The position numbers were made by a program, and so were the translations under genes. From Peptococcaceae bacterium UBA3937 (GTDB taxonomy: Bacteria > Bacillota > Peptococcia > DRI-13 > DTU073): 46,496 bases of DNA. Positions 6,620-14,786 of the stretch are shown one piece after another (position 1 is the first letter of the stretch; the number at the start of each line of letters is the position of its first letter). Where the stretch lies: contig DGEB01000067.1 in the NCBI GenBank assembly GCA_002385735.1, positions 2,846 to 49,341 of the forward strand. The letters run 5' to 3'. The notes under the pieces are model-generated. The model was not told the origin of the DNA. It was given only the letters and a program-made list of their open reading frames with translations, and did not search any database.

Positions 6620-7798
6620 ATGATGCGAATGCCTTTTACGAAAGAAGAATATCTGGAAAGATTGAAAAAAGTTAAGGCAAGTATGGTCGAAAAAGGGATC
6701 GATGTACTCTTAATTTCCGATCCGGCGAACATGAATTATGTGACCGGATACGATGCCTGGTCTTTCTACGTTCATCAGATGGTAGTAGTAGCCTTGGATG
6801 ATGAAATGCCCAGGTTTATGGGACGTTATATGGATGCCTTCTGTGGTGCGGTGAAAACCACTTGGTTAGATAAGGACCATGTCCATGCTTACAGCGATGA
6901 CCATGTCCAAAGCACAACCAAACATCCCATGGACTATATGGCCAAAGTTTTAACGGATTTGGGCTACGGCAACAAACGGTTCGGCGTGGAAATGGATGCG
7001 TATTGGTTTTCGGCCATGGCTTACGAAAGACTAAAGGCCGGTCTGCCCAACGCCAAATTTGTCAATGCTCACAATCTTGTGAACTGGGTTAAGATTATCA
7101 AATCCGATGCGGAAATCGAACTCATGCGCAAAGCCGGTCAGATTGTTGATTTGGCCATGAAAGCCGGCGTGGACGCTTTGAAAGTAGGGGCCCGGCAGTG
7201 TGATGTGGCCGCCGCCATCCTCCATGCGCAAACCGTCGGCACACCGGAATTCGGTGGCGACTATATCTCCATTGTTCCTTTGATGCCCTCGGGCGAAACA
7301 GCCGGAGCGCCCCATCTGACCTGGGATGATTCCCGATACACCGCCGGAACAACCATGTATATCGAAATCGCCGGCGCATACAAACGGTATCATTGTCCGA
7401 TGTGCCGGACCATCTCCCTCGGCAAGCCTTCCAAACAAGTGGAAGAAGTAGCGAAGATTACGGTTGAAGGTTTGAATGCGGCTTTAGATGCGGTCAAACC
7501 CGGTGTAACCTGTGAAGAGGTTGAAGCCGCCTGGAGAAAAGTCATCGGTAAATACGGCTATGCCAAGGAATCCCGGATTGGCTACTCCACCGGTTTGAAC
7601 TATCCCCCCGATTGGGGTGAACATACGGCCAGCCTCCGCCCCGGAGACAAGACCGTCTTACAGCCGAACATGACTTTCCACTGCATTCCCGGCATGTACT
7701 TTGATGATTTTGGTGTTTCCATCAGCCATGCCTTCCGGGTAACTGAAAACGGGCATGAAGAGTTCGCGAAGTTCCCGAAAGAGCTCATCATTAAATAA
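6620..7798 (+). CDS. doeA: Ectoine hydrolase (DoeA/EutD, M24 fold)
   Basis: This 392-residue protein follows DoeA/EutD throughout: GYDAWSFYVHQ (43-53), HVQSTTKHPMDY (95-106), FGGDYISIVPLMPSGE (211-226), APHLTWDD (230-237), YIEIAGAYKRYHCP (247-260) and NYPPDWGE (327-334). The enzyme opens the cyclic amidine ectoine to N-acetyl-2,4-diaminobutyrate. Ordinary M24 peptidases bind two metals. Here the second Asp is Pro260 and the ExP Glu is Ile356, so those ligands are lost, as expected of the metal-independent EutD group. Glu249 sits where I recall that group's covalent catalytic Glu. The start is one of two adjacent ATGs (6620, 6623) after AAAGGAG. It lies 130 nt before the TRAP transporter genes. 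Confidence 0.85.
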   Translation: MMRMPFTKEEYLERLKKVKASMVEKGIDVLLISDPANMNYVTGYDAWSFYVHQMVVVALDDEMPRFMGRYMDAFCGAVKTTWLDKDHVHAYSDDHVQSTTKHPMDYMAKVLTDLGYGNKRFGVEMDAYWFSAMAYERLKAGLPNAKFVNAHNLVNWVKIIKSDAEIELMRKAGQIVDLAMKAGVDALKVGARQCDVAAAILHAQTVGTPEFGGDYISIVPLMPSGETAGAPHLTWDDSRYTAGTTMYIEIAGAYKRYHCPMCRTISLGKPSKQVEEVAKITVEGLNAALDAVKPGVTCEEVEAAWRKVIGKYGYAKESRIGYSTGLNYPPDWGEHTASLRPGDKTVLQPNMTFHCIPGMYFDDFGVSISHAFRVTENGHEEFAKFPKELIIK

Positions 7799-7821
7799 GA
7801 ATTAAATTAAGGCAACGTAAT

Positions 7822-7882
7822 GCCGGGCAGTTGGCGGCGACGGTCTTGAGACGAAAACCGGGCTGAGCCGTTTCTGCCCGGC
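7822..7882 (+). other. Potential structured RNA between doeA and dctQ
   Basis: GCCGGGCAG (7822-7830) pairs perfectly with CTGCCCGGC (7874-7882), and ACGG (7840-7843) can pair with CCGT (7868-7871) inside. It lies after the doeA stop and before the dctQ ribosome site. No T tract follows. It could be a processing or stability element, or part of a terminator. Confidence 0.4.
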
Positions 7883-7928
7883 CCCAAAAACAAGCATAAG
7901 AAAACAGTATGAGTGGGGAGGTTAATTT

Positions 7929-8474
7929 ATGCGCGCCTTGTTAAAGCTCAACAAGGGGTTACGTTATATCGAGGAGTTTATTTTAGGTTATGGCGTTTTG
8001 GCCATGGCGGCGATGTTGATTGGGAATACCCTTAGCCGGACGGTCTTTGGCAACAGTTGGCGGTTCGCGGAAGAAGTGGGACAAATGCTCATGGTTATTG
8101 TGTGTTTTGTGGGGATTAGCTATGCGGCCAGAATTGCAAGGCATATTGTAATGTCGGCAATTTTCGATTTGTCTCCGCATGGTGTCAAGAAGCTCTTTCT
8201 GTACGTTTCTTCGTTGATCACCGGCTTTGTGATGCTCTATTTGGCTTACCTGAGCGCCGAATATGTGCTCACCGTATATCAATCGGCGCGAATCACTCCC
8301 GCCTTAAGGATACCCATGTGGACATTCTATTCGTTCGTCCCGTTGGGCTTTTTCTTCACCGCCGTTCAATATTTGCTCATCCTTCTTTTGAACATTACGG
8401 ATCAAAAAGAGCTCTATTTGGGCTCAGAGAAAAAAGCCAGCGATCGGGATGAAGATGTTGTGGCAACTTTGTAG
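7929..8474 (+). CDS. dctQ: TRAP transporter small membrane subunit (DctQ family)
   Basis: This 181-residue protein has four predicted membrane helices (about residues 15-37, 48-70, 86-108 and 130-152), as usual for DctQ. The segment NTLSRTVFGNSWRFAEEVGQ between helices 1 and 2 is typical. It pairs with the large subunit downstream to form the membrane part of a sodium-driven TRAP importer. Start ATG at 7929 after GTGGGGAGG. Ectoine is imported by TRAP systems (TeaABC, UehABC) in known degraders and users, and this set lies directly after the ectoine hydrolase gene. Confidence 0.85.
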   Translation: MRALLKLNKGLRYIEEFILGYGVLAMAAMLIGNTLSRTVFGNSWRFAEEVGQMLMVIVCFVGISYAARIARHIVMSAIFDLSPHGVKKLFLYVSSLITGFVMLYLAYLSAEYVLTVYQSARITPALRIPMWTFYSFVPLGFFFTAVQYLLILLLNITDQKELYLGSEKKASDRDEDVVATL

Positions 8475-8508
8475 TTGCGGGTAAACAAACGAGAAGGGAG
8501 AAAAAGGA

Positions 8509-9786
8509 ATGGTTGCACTACTATTAGGGATCATGATTGGTTGCTTAATCTTAGGTTTCCCGATGATGATCGGAATGATTCTTGCCCCTTTGGCGGTTTT
8601 AGCCTTGTATTATCCGGTCGTGGACCCGATGCTGATGATCCAGCAGTTAATTGCCGGGATATCGCCTTTTTCCCTGTTGGCCGTGCCCATGTTTATCCTG
8701 GCCGCGGACATCATGTGTACCGGGCAGACCGCCCAAAGGCTGCTGGATTTTGTGGATACCTTTGTGGGGCACATTAAAGGCGGGATGGCCATTACCGCAG
8801 CTGCCACCTGCACCATCTTCGGCTCGATTTCCGGTTCCACCCAGGCTACTTTGGTGGCCATCGGCAAGCCGATGATGCAGCCGATGCGAAAGAATGGCTA
8901 TAACGAATCCCACATCATTGCTTTGATGATGAGCTCCGCGAATATCGCTTTGCTGATTCCGCCTAGCATTTGTATGATCATGTACGCGGTGGTGACCGGA
9001 ACTTCGGTTGGGGAACTGTTTATCGCCGGAATCGGACCCGGGTTATTAATTCTCTTATTCTTTTCGGTTTTCGAACATTTTTATGCCCGCCGGAACGGGA
9101 TCCCGGTTCGCCCGAAATATACCTGGGCTCAACGTTTGGAGGGTTTTAAAAAAGCCTTACTGCCCTTAGGTTTTCCCGCCATTGTTTTAGGCGGTATTTA
9201 CAGCGGTTTGTTCAGTCCCACTGAGGCAGCGGCCATGTCCGTACTGTACGCCGCGATTCTCGAGATATTCGTTTTCAAGTCCATTACCTTTAAAGATTTG
9301 CCCCGGATTGCGTTATCGACCGGAATGGTTACTGCCGCCGTGTTTATCCTGGTAGCCGGCGGGCAGGCCTTTTCCTGGGTCATCACCTTTGCCCAGATTC
9401 CCCAGATGCTGACCACCGGGATTCTGGGAACCGATCCTTCGGCGCTTTATGTGCTGGCGGTCGTTAGTATCTTCTTCTTTATCGGTTGCATGTTTGTGGA
9501 CTCGATTCCGGTCATTATCATCCTGTCCCCGATTTTCTTCCCGGTGGCGGTACAGGCCGGGGTTGATCCGGTCCACCTGGGGATTATCGTTACCTTGCAG
9601 TCGGCCATCGGTGCGGTAACGCCGCCTTTTGGCTGCAATATCTTTACCGCATGTGCAATTTATGACCGGACCTTCCTGCATGTTGTCAAAGGTTTGGCCC
9701 CCTATATGATCATGTTCATCATGACTTCGGTCATTATGGTTCTGGTCCCCGACATTGCGCTTTTCTTAGTGAAACTGATGTATTAA
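8509..9786 (+). CDS. dctM: TRAP transporter large membrane subunit (DctM family)
   Basis: This 425-residue hydrophobic protein has about 12 membrane segments and the conserved DctM features: GSISGSTQATLVAIGKPM near residues 105-122, IPPSICMIMYAVVTGTSVGELF near 152, and GLFSPTEAAAMSVLYA near 227. It is the transport subunit of the TRAP importer and is probably driven by Na+. It starts 34 nt after dctQ with AGAAGGGAG upstream. Length and helix number are normal. Confidence 0.9.
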   Translation: MVALLLGIMIGCLILGFPMMIGMILAPLAVLALYYPVVDPMLMIQQLIAGISPFSLLAVPMFILAADIMCTGQTAQRLLDFVDTFVGHIKGGMAITAAATCTIFGSISGSTQATLVAIGKPMMQPMRKNGYNESHIIALMMSSANIALLIPPSICMIMYAVVTGTSVGELFIAGIGPGLLILLFFSVFEHFYARRNGIPVRPKYTWAQRLEGFKKALLPLGFPAIVLGGIYSGLFSPTEAAAMSVLYAAILEIFVFKSITFKDLPRIALSTGMVTAAVFILVAGGQAFSWVITFAQIPQMLTTGILGTDPSALYVLAVVSIFFFIGCMFVDSIPVIIILSPIFFPVAVQAGVDPVHLGIIVTLQSAIGAVTPPFGCNIFTACAIYDRTFLHVVKGLAPYMIMFIMTSVIMVLVPDIALFLVKLMY

Positions 9787-9937
9787 AGAAGCACTTAAAA
9801 CCCGGAAAGGGAAGGGGGGAAACCGGACATTTTCATCCGAAGTGCGTGGAGATAGAACTCGTAAATGTTCCCACAAGGGATCGAATTTCCTGAAGGGCAA
9901 TTAAAGAACGCATCTTTAAACAGAGAGGAGATTGCAC

Positions 9938-10996
9938 ATGAAGAAATTAAGGATTCTTTTAGTTTTGGTAATGCTGGGAGCCTTATTTGTAGGATGTACC
10001 GGGGGAAATACAGGGGATACCGGAAATGCCGGAAGCGGCGAACAAACCTATCAGTGGAAATTTGTGCATGAAGAAGCACCTGGTAGTATGCAGGATCATT
10101 ATGCCCAGGAATTCAAGAGAATCATTGAGGAAAAATCAAGCGGCCGGATTAAGGTGGATATCTTCCCGGTTGGACAACTGGGCGACGGCTCCAACTTAGT
10201 GGAGTTGCTCCAAAACGGCGCGGTGGAATTCGGGATCAACTGCCCCGGAGCTACGGCGACCATCGTTCCGGAAACCAACGTCTTTAACACCCACTTCCTG
10301 CTGCCCGGCGATACCCAGAAAGCACGGGAAGTGTTGAAAACAAGCCCCACCATTAAGGAATATATTAATAGTGCTTACTATGCCCAAAACATGCAAGTAC
10401 TCGATTGGTTCTGTGAAGGCTATATGATGTGGACCGCGGACCGGGAAATCAGAAAACCGGCCGACATGAAAGGTTTCAAAATCAGAACCATGGCATCGCC
10501 GATGATTGCGGCCATGTACGAAGCTTACGGGGCCAACCCCACACCGGTACCTTATATGGAAGTGTACAGCAGCTTGCAGTTAAAGATGATCGACGGCCAG
10601 GTTAACCCCTTGTTCGCCATCGAGGAAATGAAATTCTACGAAGTACAGGATTACTTGATCCTGTCCAAACAGGATGTTTTCGTGGCAACCTTCTGTGCCA
10701 ACAAGAATTATTGGGAAGCCCTGCCCGAGGATGTTAAGAAACTGGTTACCGATTCCGTGGAGGAAGTCAACGAATATATCCACGAAGTGGCTGACGATCT
10801 GAACAATGATCGTTTGGAAAAGATGAAAGCCAACAGTGACATCAAAGTCATCGAATTAACCGAAGAAGAAATTGATGCCTTCAGGCAAGCCAGTATGCCG
10901 GCCCGGGACAAATTCCTCGAATTAGGCGGACCCAATGCTAAGGCCATCATGGACGGCCTAGTGAAAGATGTCGAAGCGGTAATGTCCAAAGCTTAA
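9938..10996 (+). CDS. dctP: TRAP transporter substrate-binding lipoprotein (DctP family)
   Basis: This 352-residue extracytoplasmic solute-binding protein has a lipoprotein signal, MKKLRILLVLVMLGAL then FVGC with Cys at residue 20, so it should be lipid-anchored outside the membrane. The DctP core shows GQLGDGSNLVELLQNGAVEFG (about 75-95) and MKGFKIRTMASP near 180-191, which holds the family's carboxylate-binding Arg. Start ATG at 9938 with GAGAGGAG upstream; the in-frame TTG at 9932 is less likely. Substrate is inferred as ectoine or hydroxyectoine from its position next to doeA. Confidence 0.88.
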   Translation: MKKLRILLVLVMLGALFVGCTGGNTGDTGNAGSGEQTYQWKFVHEEAPGSMQDHYAQEFKRIIEEKSSGRIKVDIFPVGQLGDGSNLVELLQNGAVEFGINCPGATATIVPETNVFNTHFLLPGDTQKAREVLKTSPTIKEYINSAYYAQNMQVLDWFCEGYMMWTADREIRKPADMKGFKIRTMASPMIAAMYEAYGANPTPVPYMEVYSSLQLKMIDGQVNPLFAIEEMKFYEVQDYLILSKQDVFVATFCANKNYWEALPEDVKKLVTDSVEEVNEYIHEVADDLNNDRLEKMKANSDIKVIELTEEEIDAFRQASMPARDKFLELGGPNAKAIMDGLVKDVEAVMSKA

Positions 10997-11012
10997 GAAT
11001 ACTTTATTCTAT

Positions 11013-11079
11013 GGAAGTTCATTCGTTAGGAGGCCCAATTCTAAGGGAACTCCATCCGAAGGACGCGCAATCCTGAGGG
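11013..11079 (+). repeat. Two-copy imperfect tandem repeat of about 33 nt
   Basis: Copies begin at 11013 (GGAAGTTCATTCG) and 11046 (GGAACTCCATCCG) and continue to AATTCTAAGGG and AATCCTGAGGG. They lie between dctP and the EutA-like gene. Role unknown. Confidence 0.5.
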
Positions 11080-11088
11080 TGGGAAGAC

Positions 11089-11119
11089 GGTGGGGGGAAG
11101 TATTCTCCCTCCACCTTTA
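11089..11119 (+). terminator. Possible terminator after the TRAP genes
   Basis: GGTGGGGGGA (11089-11098) pairs with TCCCTCCACC (11106-11115) with one mismatch and is followed by TTTA. The T tract is weak, so this is uncertain. Confidence 0.4.
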
Positions 11120-11188
11120 CCAAGCGCTTGCGGCAATTGCTTGACCAATCCTTTTAACCAATTCTTGCAGTAAAGGGGAGAACAGAAG

Positions 11189-11932
11189 ATGCGTGAAGAT
11201 TTTTACGGCTGGAGAGCAAAGCTGGGGTTGATCTATCCGGCCCCGGGCTGGGTAATGGAACCGGAATTCTATGCCATGTCCCCGCAAGGAGTCATCACTT
11301 TGACCACCCGGGTCGCTTTTAATACGGCCACAGTGGAAGGCTTACAGCAGGTGGGACCGCTTTCCGTGGAGGCGGCACGCTTATTGGCCGATATACCGGT
11401 TGATGCCTTTGTTTTAGGCTGTACCAGCGGTAGCTTCGTTAATGGCGCGGCGTACAACCGGGCTTTGATTGCCCAAATGCAGGAGGCGACCGGCGGGATC
11501 CCCTGCACCACAACGGCCAGTGCGGTCGTGGAGGCGCTTCGCAGTTTTGGGGTGAACAAAGTGGCAATCGCCACACCCTATGTGGATGAGGTGAACGAAA
11601 AAGCCCAGGCCTTTTTTGCGGAAGAGGGTATTACGACCTTAAATATTCAGGGGCTGGGTTATTCGGCGGAACCGGATATCGACGGTACCAGCCTGGACCG
11701 GGTTTACCGGTTCGCCAAAAAAGTGGATACTCAGGATGCCGAGGCCTTACTTTTACTCTGCACAGGCTTACGGACCATCCCGGTACTGGATGCCCTGGAG
11801 ACCGATTTGGGCAAACCGGTAATTTCCGCGATTCAGGCCAGCTTCTGGCATACTTTGAGGTTAGCCGGGGTGCAGGAAGAAGTGGAAGGTTTTGGTAGCC
11901 TGCTGACGAGAAAAAAACTGCATGTTTATTAG
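11189..11932 (+). CDS. Asp/Glu/hydantoin racemase superfamily protein, EutA-like
   Basis: This 247-residue protein matches the maleate isomerase / arylmalonate decarboxylase / EutA group. Both active-site cysteines are present, Cys78 in LGCTSGSF and Cys191 in LLCTGLRT, which fits an isomerase or racemase rather than a decarboxylase. EutA occurs in proteobacterial ectoine clusters, where with EutB and EutC it is linked to 5-hydroxyectoine use. EutB and EutC are absent here, so the role is open; it may invert a stereocentre of hydroxyectoine or of a diaminobutyrate derivative. Start ATG at 11189 after AAGGGGAG. Confidence 0.75.
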   Translation: MREDFYGWRAKLGLIYPAPGWVMEPEFYAMSPQGVITLTTRVAFNTATVEGLQQVGPLSVEAARLLADIPVDAFVLGCTSGSFVNGAAYNRALIAQMQEATGGIPCTTTASAVVEALRSFGVNKVAIATPYVDEVNEKAQAFFAEEGITTLNIQGLGYSAEPDIDGTSLDRVYRFAKKVDTQDAEALLLLCTGLRTIPVLDALETDLGKPVISAIQASFWHTLRLAGVQEEVEGFGSLLTRKKLHVY

Positions 11933-11973
11933 AGTGAAAATATTTTCACTATTTCGAGATAGCTCGTCTCGAA
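11933..11973. promoter_or_regulatory. Two adjacent palindromes, candidate operators
   Basis: AGTGAAAATATTTTCACT (11933-11950) is a perfect 18-bp palindrome starting just after the stop codon of the EutA-like gene. TTCGAGA (11953-11959) and TCTCGAA (11967-11973) form a second one. AAAGTGAAA recurs at about 11982-11990. No strong T tract follows. Confidence 0.5.
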
Positions 11974-12102
11974 GTATGCTAAAAGTGAAACAATCTTTCC
12001 GGATATTGAAACTCGGAGGAGTTTTTAGGTAAAAAAAGGAGCTTTGGGGGAAAGAAGGAGTCTTGATGGAAGGAGCAGTCTTTGGGAAACGAGGGGAACA
12101 GA

Positions 12103-12432
12103 ATGACTGGTGGACAGACTGAACAGATTGTTGTCTCGGTTTTCCGGTTTGATCCCACGAAGGATCAACGGCCTTATTATCAGGCCTATACGGTTCCGGT
12201 AAAACAGCAACTGACTTTGCAAAGGTTGCTTGAATATATTTACGCCAAGATCGATAATACCTTAGCCTTTCGTAAAGGGAAATGCTACCAGGGGGTTTGC
12301 GGCAGGTGTCTGGTCAAATTAAACGGTAAACCGGTTCGGGCGTGTAGCACGCTGCTGCAGGCCGGTCAAAAGGTGCAAGTTGACCCGCTGAAGGAAGATA
12401 AAGTGCTGAAAGACCTGGTGACTGAGCTATAA
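12103..12432 (+). CDS. [2Fe-2S] ferredoxin-domain protein, fumarate reductase B N-domain-like
   Basis: This 109-residue protein corresponds to the N-terminal plant-type ferredoxin domain of SdhB/FrdB. Cluster ligands are Cys61, Cys66, Cys69 (CYQGVCGRC) and Cys81. The C-terminal domain with the [3Fe-4S] and [4Fe-4S] clusters is absent, and no membrane anchor gene is nearby. It probably works with the FrdA-like flavoprotein at 16688-18508 as a two-part soluble oxidoreductase. I chose the ATG at 12103, which has GAGGGGAA upstream, over an in-frame TTG at 12082. Confidence 0.78.
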   Translation: MTGGQTEQIVVSVFRFDPTKDQRPYYQAYTVPVKQQLTLQRLLEYIYAKIDNTLAFRKGKCYQGVCGRCLVKLNGKPVRACSTLLQAGQKVQVDPLKEDKVLKDLVTEL

Positions 12433-12468
12433 GCGCTTCGTGTAAATTTGAATACTGGAGTGGCTTCA

Positions 12469-13407
12469 ATGAGCGAAAAGGGAAAAGATGCTAAAAGCAC
12501 AAAACTGGGCTCCGTAATCGTTTTTTTAGGCGCATCGTTTTTTGGAACTTATCCTGTATTGGCCAAACTGGCCTATCTAGGTGGAGTGAATAATGTTACA
12601 TTACTATTCGTCCGTTTTTCCGGGGCAGCCCTCATTATTTGGCTTTATCTTTGGCTAAGCAGGCGCTGGGTAAGAAGCCTTGTCGGCAGCGGCTATAAAA
12701 AAATTGAACCGTGGACGGGACTGAAATTATTTCTCCTTGGTGCGGTGATTTATGGCGCTATGTCCGGGCTTAATTTAATCGGCATCACCCGCGTGTCGGC
12801 CTCGTTGTCCTGCCTGCTTTTGTGCACCTATCCGGTTTTCGTAACGATTATTACGGTGCTCACCGGGCGGGAAAAAATGGAAGCAGTGAAGGGAATCGCC
12901 CTGCTTACCGCCTTTGTAGGAGTCTATTTGCTGCTGAATGTGGTGGTAGATACTTTGGATCCCCTGGGCGTCATCTGTGCAATCGGTTCTTCGCTGGTTT
13001 TTACCGCCTATGTGGTCATCGGGGATCAGTTGATGACCGGATTGAATCCGATTGAAACCAATGCCTATGTCATGACGGGTAGCGCGGTGACTTATACAAT
13101 CAGTGGGTTGTTGTCTAAGCAGATTAGTTTTAATTTTGTCCCGGCTTCCTGGTGGTATATTCTCGCCATTATCATCTTTGCAACCGTCTTGGCACTGGTG
13201 ATGTTTTGGGCCGGGATTTTAATTCTGGGGCCCGCAAAAGGCAGTATTATTGGCATGGTCGAGCCCTTAGCCACGGTGGTGATTGCCCGCTTTGTGTTTA
13301 CCGAGTTGTTGACGCCTATGCAACTGTTGGGGGCCGCGCTGATTTTAGGAGGGATCTTCATTCTTCAGTATCCTTGGCCGAGCCGAAAAAGCGTAGCAGC
13401 AAGCTAG
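12469..13407 (+). CDS. DMT-superfamily (EamA) transporter
   Basis: This 312-residue protein has about ten membrane helices in two EamA repeats (about 20-145 and 155-305). Typical motifs include FFGTYPVLAKLA near residue 28, and GPAKGSIIGMVEPLATVVIA near 260, the usual family ending. DMT carriers move amino acids, nucleosides or other metabolites and often act as exporters. In this locus it could export a product or import a further substrate; nothing in the sequence decides this. The ATG at 12469 has TGGAG upstream and is preferred over TTG at 12448. Confidence 0.85.
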   Translation: MSEKGKDAKSTKLGSVIVFLGASFFGTYPVLAKLAYLGGVNNVTLLFVRFSGAALIIWLYLWLSRRWVRSLVGSGYKKIEPWTGLKLFLLGAVIYGAMSGLNLIGITRVSASLSCLLLCTYPVFVTIITVLTGREKMEAVKGIALLTAFVGVYLLLNVVVDTLDPLGVICAIGSSLVFTAYVVIGDQLMTGLNPIETNAYVMTGSAVTYTISGLLSKQISFNFVPASWWYILAIIIFATVLALVMFWAGILILGPAKGSIIGMVEPLATVVIARFVFTELLTPMQLLGAALILGGIFILQYPWPSRKSVAAS

Positions 13408-13524
13408 CCAGGACAAGCTGAACAGAAACTTATGAACCGGTGGATGAGGTAAGGAAGAGCCAGTGTATTTTTAAGTGAACAAGCCCAAAATAAAAAAACA
13501 ATCATACAAAGGGAGGTCTTTACA

Positions 13525-14676
13525 ATGGGATTCTTTCAATTCACAGAGGAACAGGAAATGCTCAGAAAAGCGGTGAGGGAATTTGTCGAAGCAGAAATTG
13601 CCCCTCATGCGGCCGAGTGGGACGAAAAACACTATTGTCCCGTCGAGCTGTTCCCCAAAATGGGTGAAATGGGGATCACCGGGATTTTTGTGCCAGAAGA
13701 ATACGGTGGGGCCGGCTTAGGTCATGTGGAAAGAGCGATCTGCCTTGAGGAAATCTCCCGGTATTCCGCCGGCTTAGGGATTGCTTTAATGACGCACCAT
13801 TTAGGTATTGCCCCCATCCTTTATTTCGGCACGGATGAACAAAAACAAAAATATCTGCCCGACTTGGCCGCCGGGAAAAAGATTTGCGGTTTATCGGTGA
13901 CCGAACCGGGTGGTGGCTCTGATTTCATGGGCTTAAAGGCTACCGGGGAATTTAAGGACGGCCAATGGGTGATCAACGGCCGGAAATGTTTTATCACAAA
14001 TGCCAGTGTGGCCGATGTGGACATCTGGGCAGTGGTCACCGGGCAGGATGAAAAAGGCCGAGCCTTAATGACGGTCTTCATTATTGATAAGGATACTCCC
14101 GGTCATGCACCGGGGAGAGAAGAAAACAAAATTGGTCTGAACGGCTCCTCCACCGGCGACGTGATTTGTAATGATGTGGTCCTGGGCGAAGAGGCTGTTT
14201 TAGGGGAAGTGAACAAAGGAGCCAAAATCGCCTTATCCGCCATTCAGGAAATCGGGCGGGCCGGCATGGCGGCCATATCTGTCGGTATTTTACGGGGCTG
14301 CCTGGAGGAAGGCGTGAAATTCTCTAATGAACGCATTCTGTACGGCAAACCCTTAAACAGACTGCAGGCGATCCAGTTCATTATCGCCGAAAACAGAGTG
14401 GCTTATGAAGCGGCCAAGCTCTTAACCTATCATGCTGCCAGCCTGAAGGATGCAGGGAAACCTTGTGCCAATGAGTTTTCCATGGCCAAGCTCTTTGCTA
14501 CCGAAGCGGCGATTGAAGCGGCGAAAAAGACGATTGATTTGATGGGCGGTTATGGCTGCATCAATGAATATCCGGTAGGAAGATTCTTAAGAGACGCTAT
14601 TGCTACCATTCCGGCAGGGGGGACTTCCCATATCCAAAAAATCATAATTGCGGGAAATGCGATCAGAGGGAATTAA
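13525..14676 (+). CDS. Acyl-CoA dehydrogenase family enzyme; candidate acryloyl-CoA reductase
   Basis: This 383-residue protein has the full acyl-CoA dehydrogenase fold: TEPGGGSDFMGLKA near residue 128, the FAD and dimer contacts of the C-terminal helical domain, and MGGYGCINEYPVGRFLRDA near 339-357. The end differs from the short-chain group: the usual IYEGTSEIQ is IPAGGTSHIQ, so Gly365 stands where the catalytic Glu normally is. The alternative base position used by isovaleryl-CoA dehydrogenase aligns with Gly244; Glu242 is nearby. It is followed by its own etfB and etfA, as for the propionyl-CoA dehydrogenase/acryloyl-CoA reductase of C. propionicum. Reduction of acryloyl-CoA to propionyl-CoA is inferred. 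Start ATG at 13525 after GGGAGG. Confidence 0.85.
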   Translation: MGFFQFTEEQEMLRKAVREFVEAEIAPHAAEWDEKHYCPVELFPKMGEMGITGIFVPEEYGGAGLGHVERAICLEEISRYSAGLGIALMTHHLGIAPILYFGTDEQKQKYLPDLAAGKKICGLSVTEPGGGSDFMGLKATGEFKDGQWVINGRKCFITNASVADVDIWAVVTGQDEKGRALMTVFIIDKDTPGHAPGREENKIGLNGSSTGDVICNDVVLGEEAVLGEVNKGAKIALSAIQEIGRAGMAAISVGILRGCLEEGVKFSNERILYGKPLNRLQAIQFIIAENRVAYEAAKLLTYHAASLKDAGKPCANEFSMAKLFATEAAIEAAKKTIDLMGGYGCINEYPVGRFLRDAIATIPAGGTSHIQKIIIAGNAIRGN

Positions 14677-14786
14677 AGTACGCTTGTGGATTATTGCCTT
14701 GCCTTAAGCCGGAAGGAAAAGGAAGGCGCATTTAGGGAAAACGAAGGGGAACGTGTTTAACCGATAGAACAGGGAGGAAGAGAGTT

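Noticed and set aside
6620..7798. Xaa-Pro aminopeptidase or creatinase
   Set aside because: Metal ligands of the peptidases are missing and DoeA/EutD-specific segments are present from end to end.
11046..11119. T-box leader (GGGTGG motif near 11077)
   Set aside because: The conserved T-box sequence and specifier structure are not recognisable, and the downstream gene is not an aminoacyl-tRNA or amino-acid gene of the usual kind.
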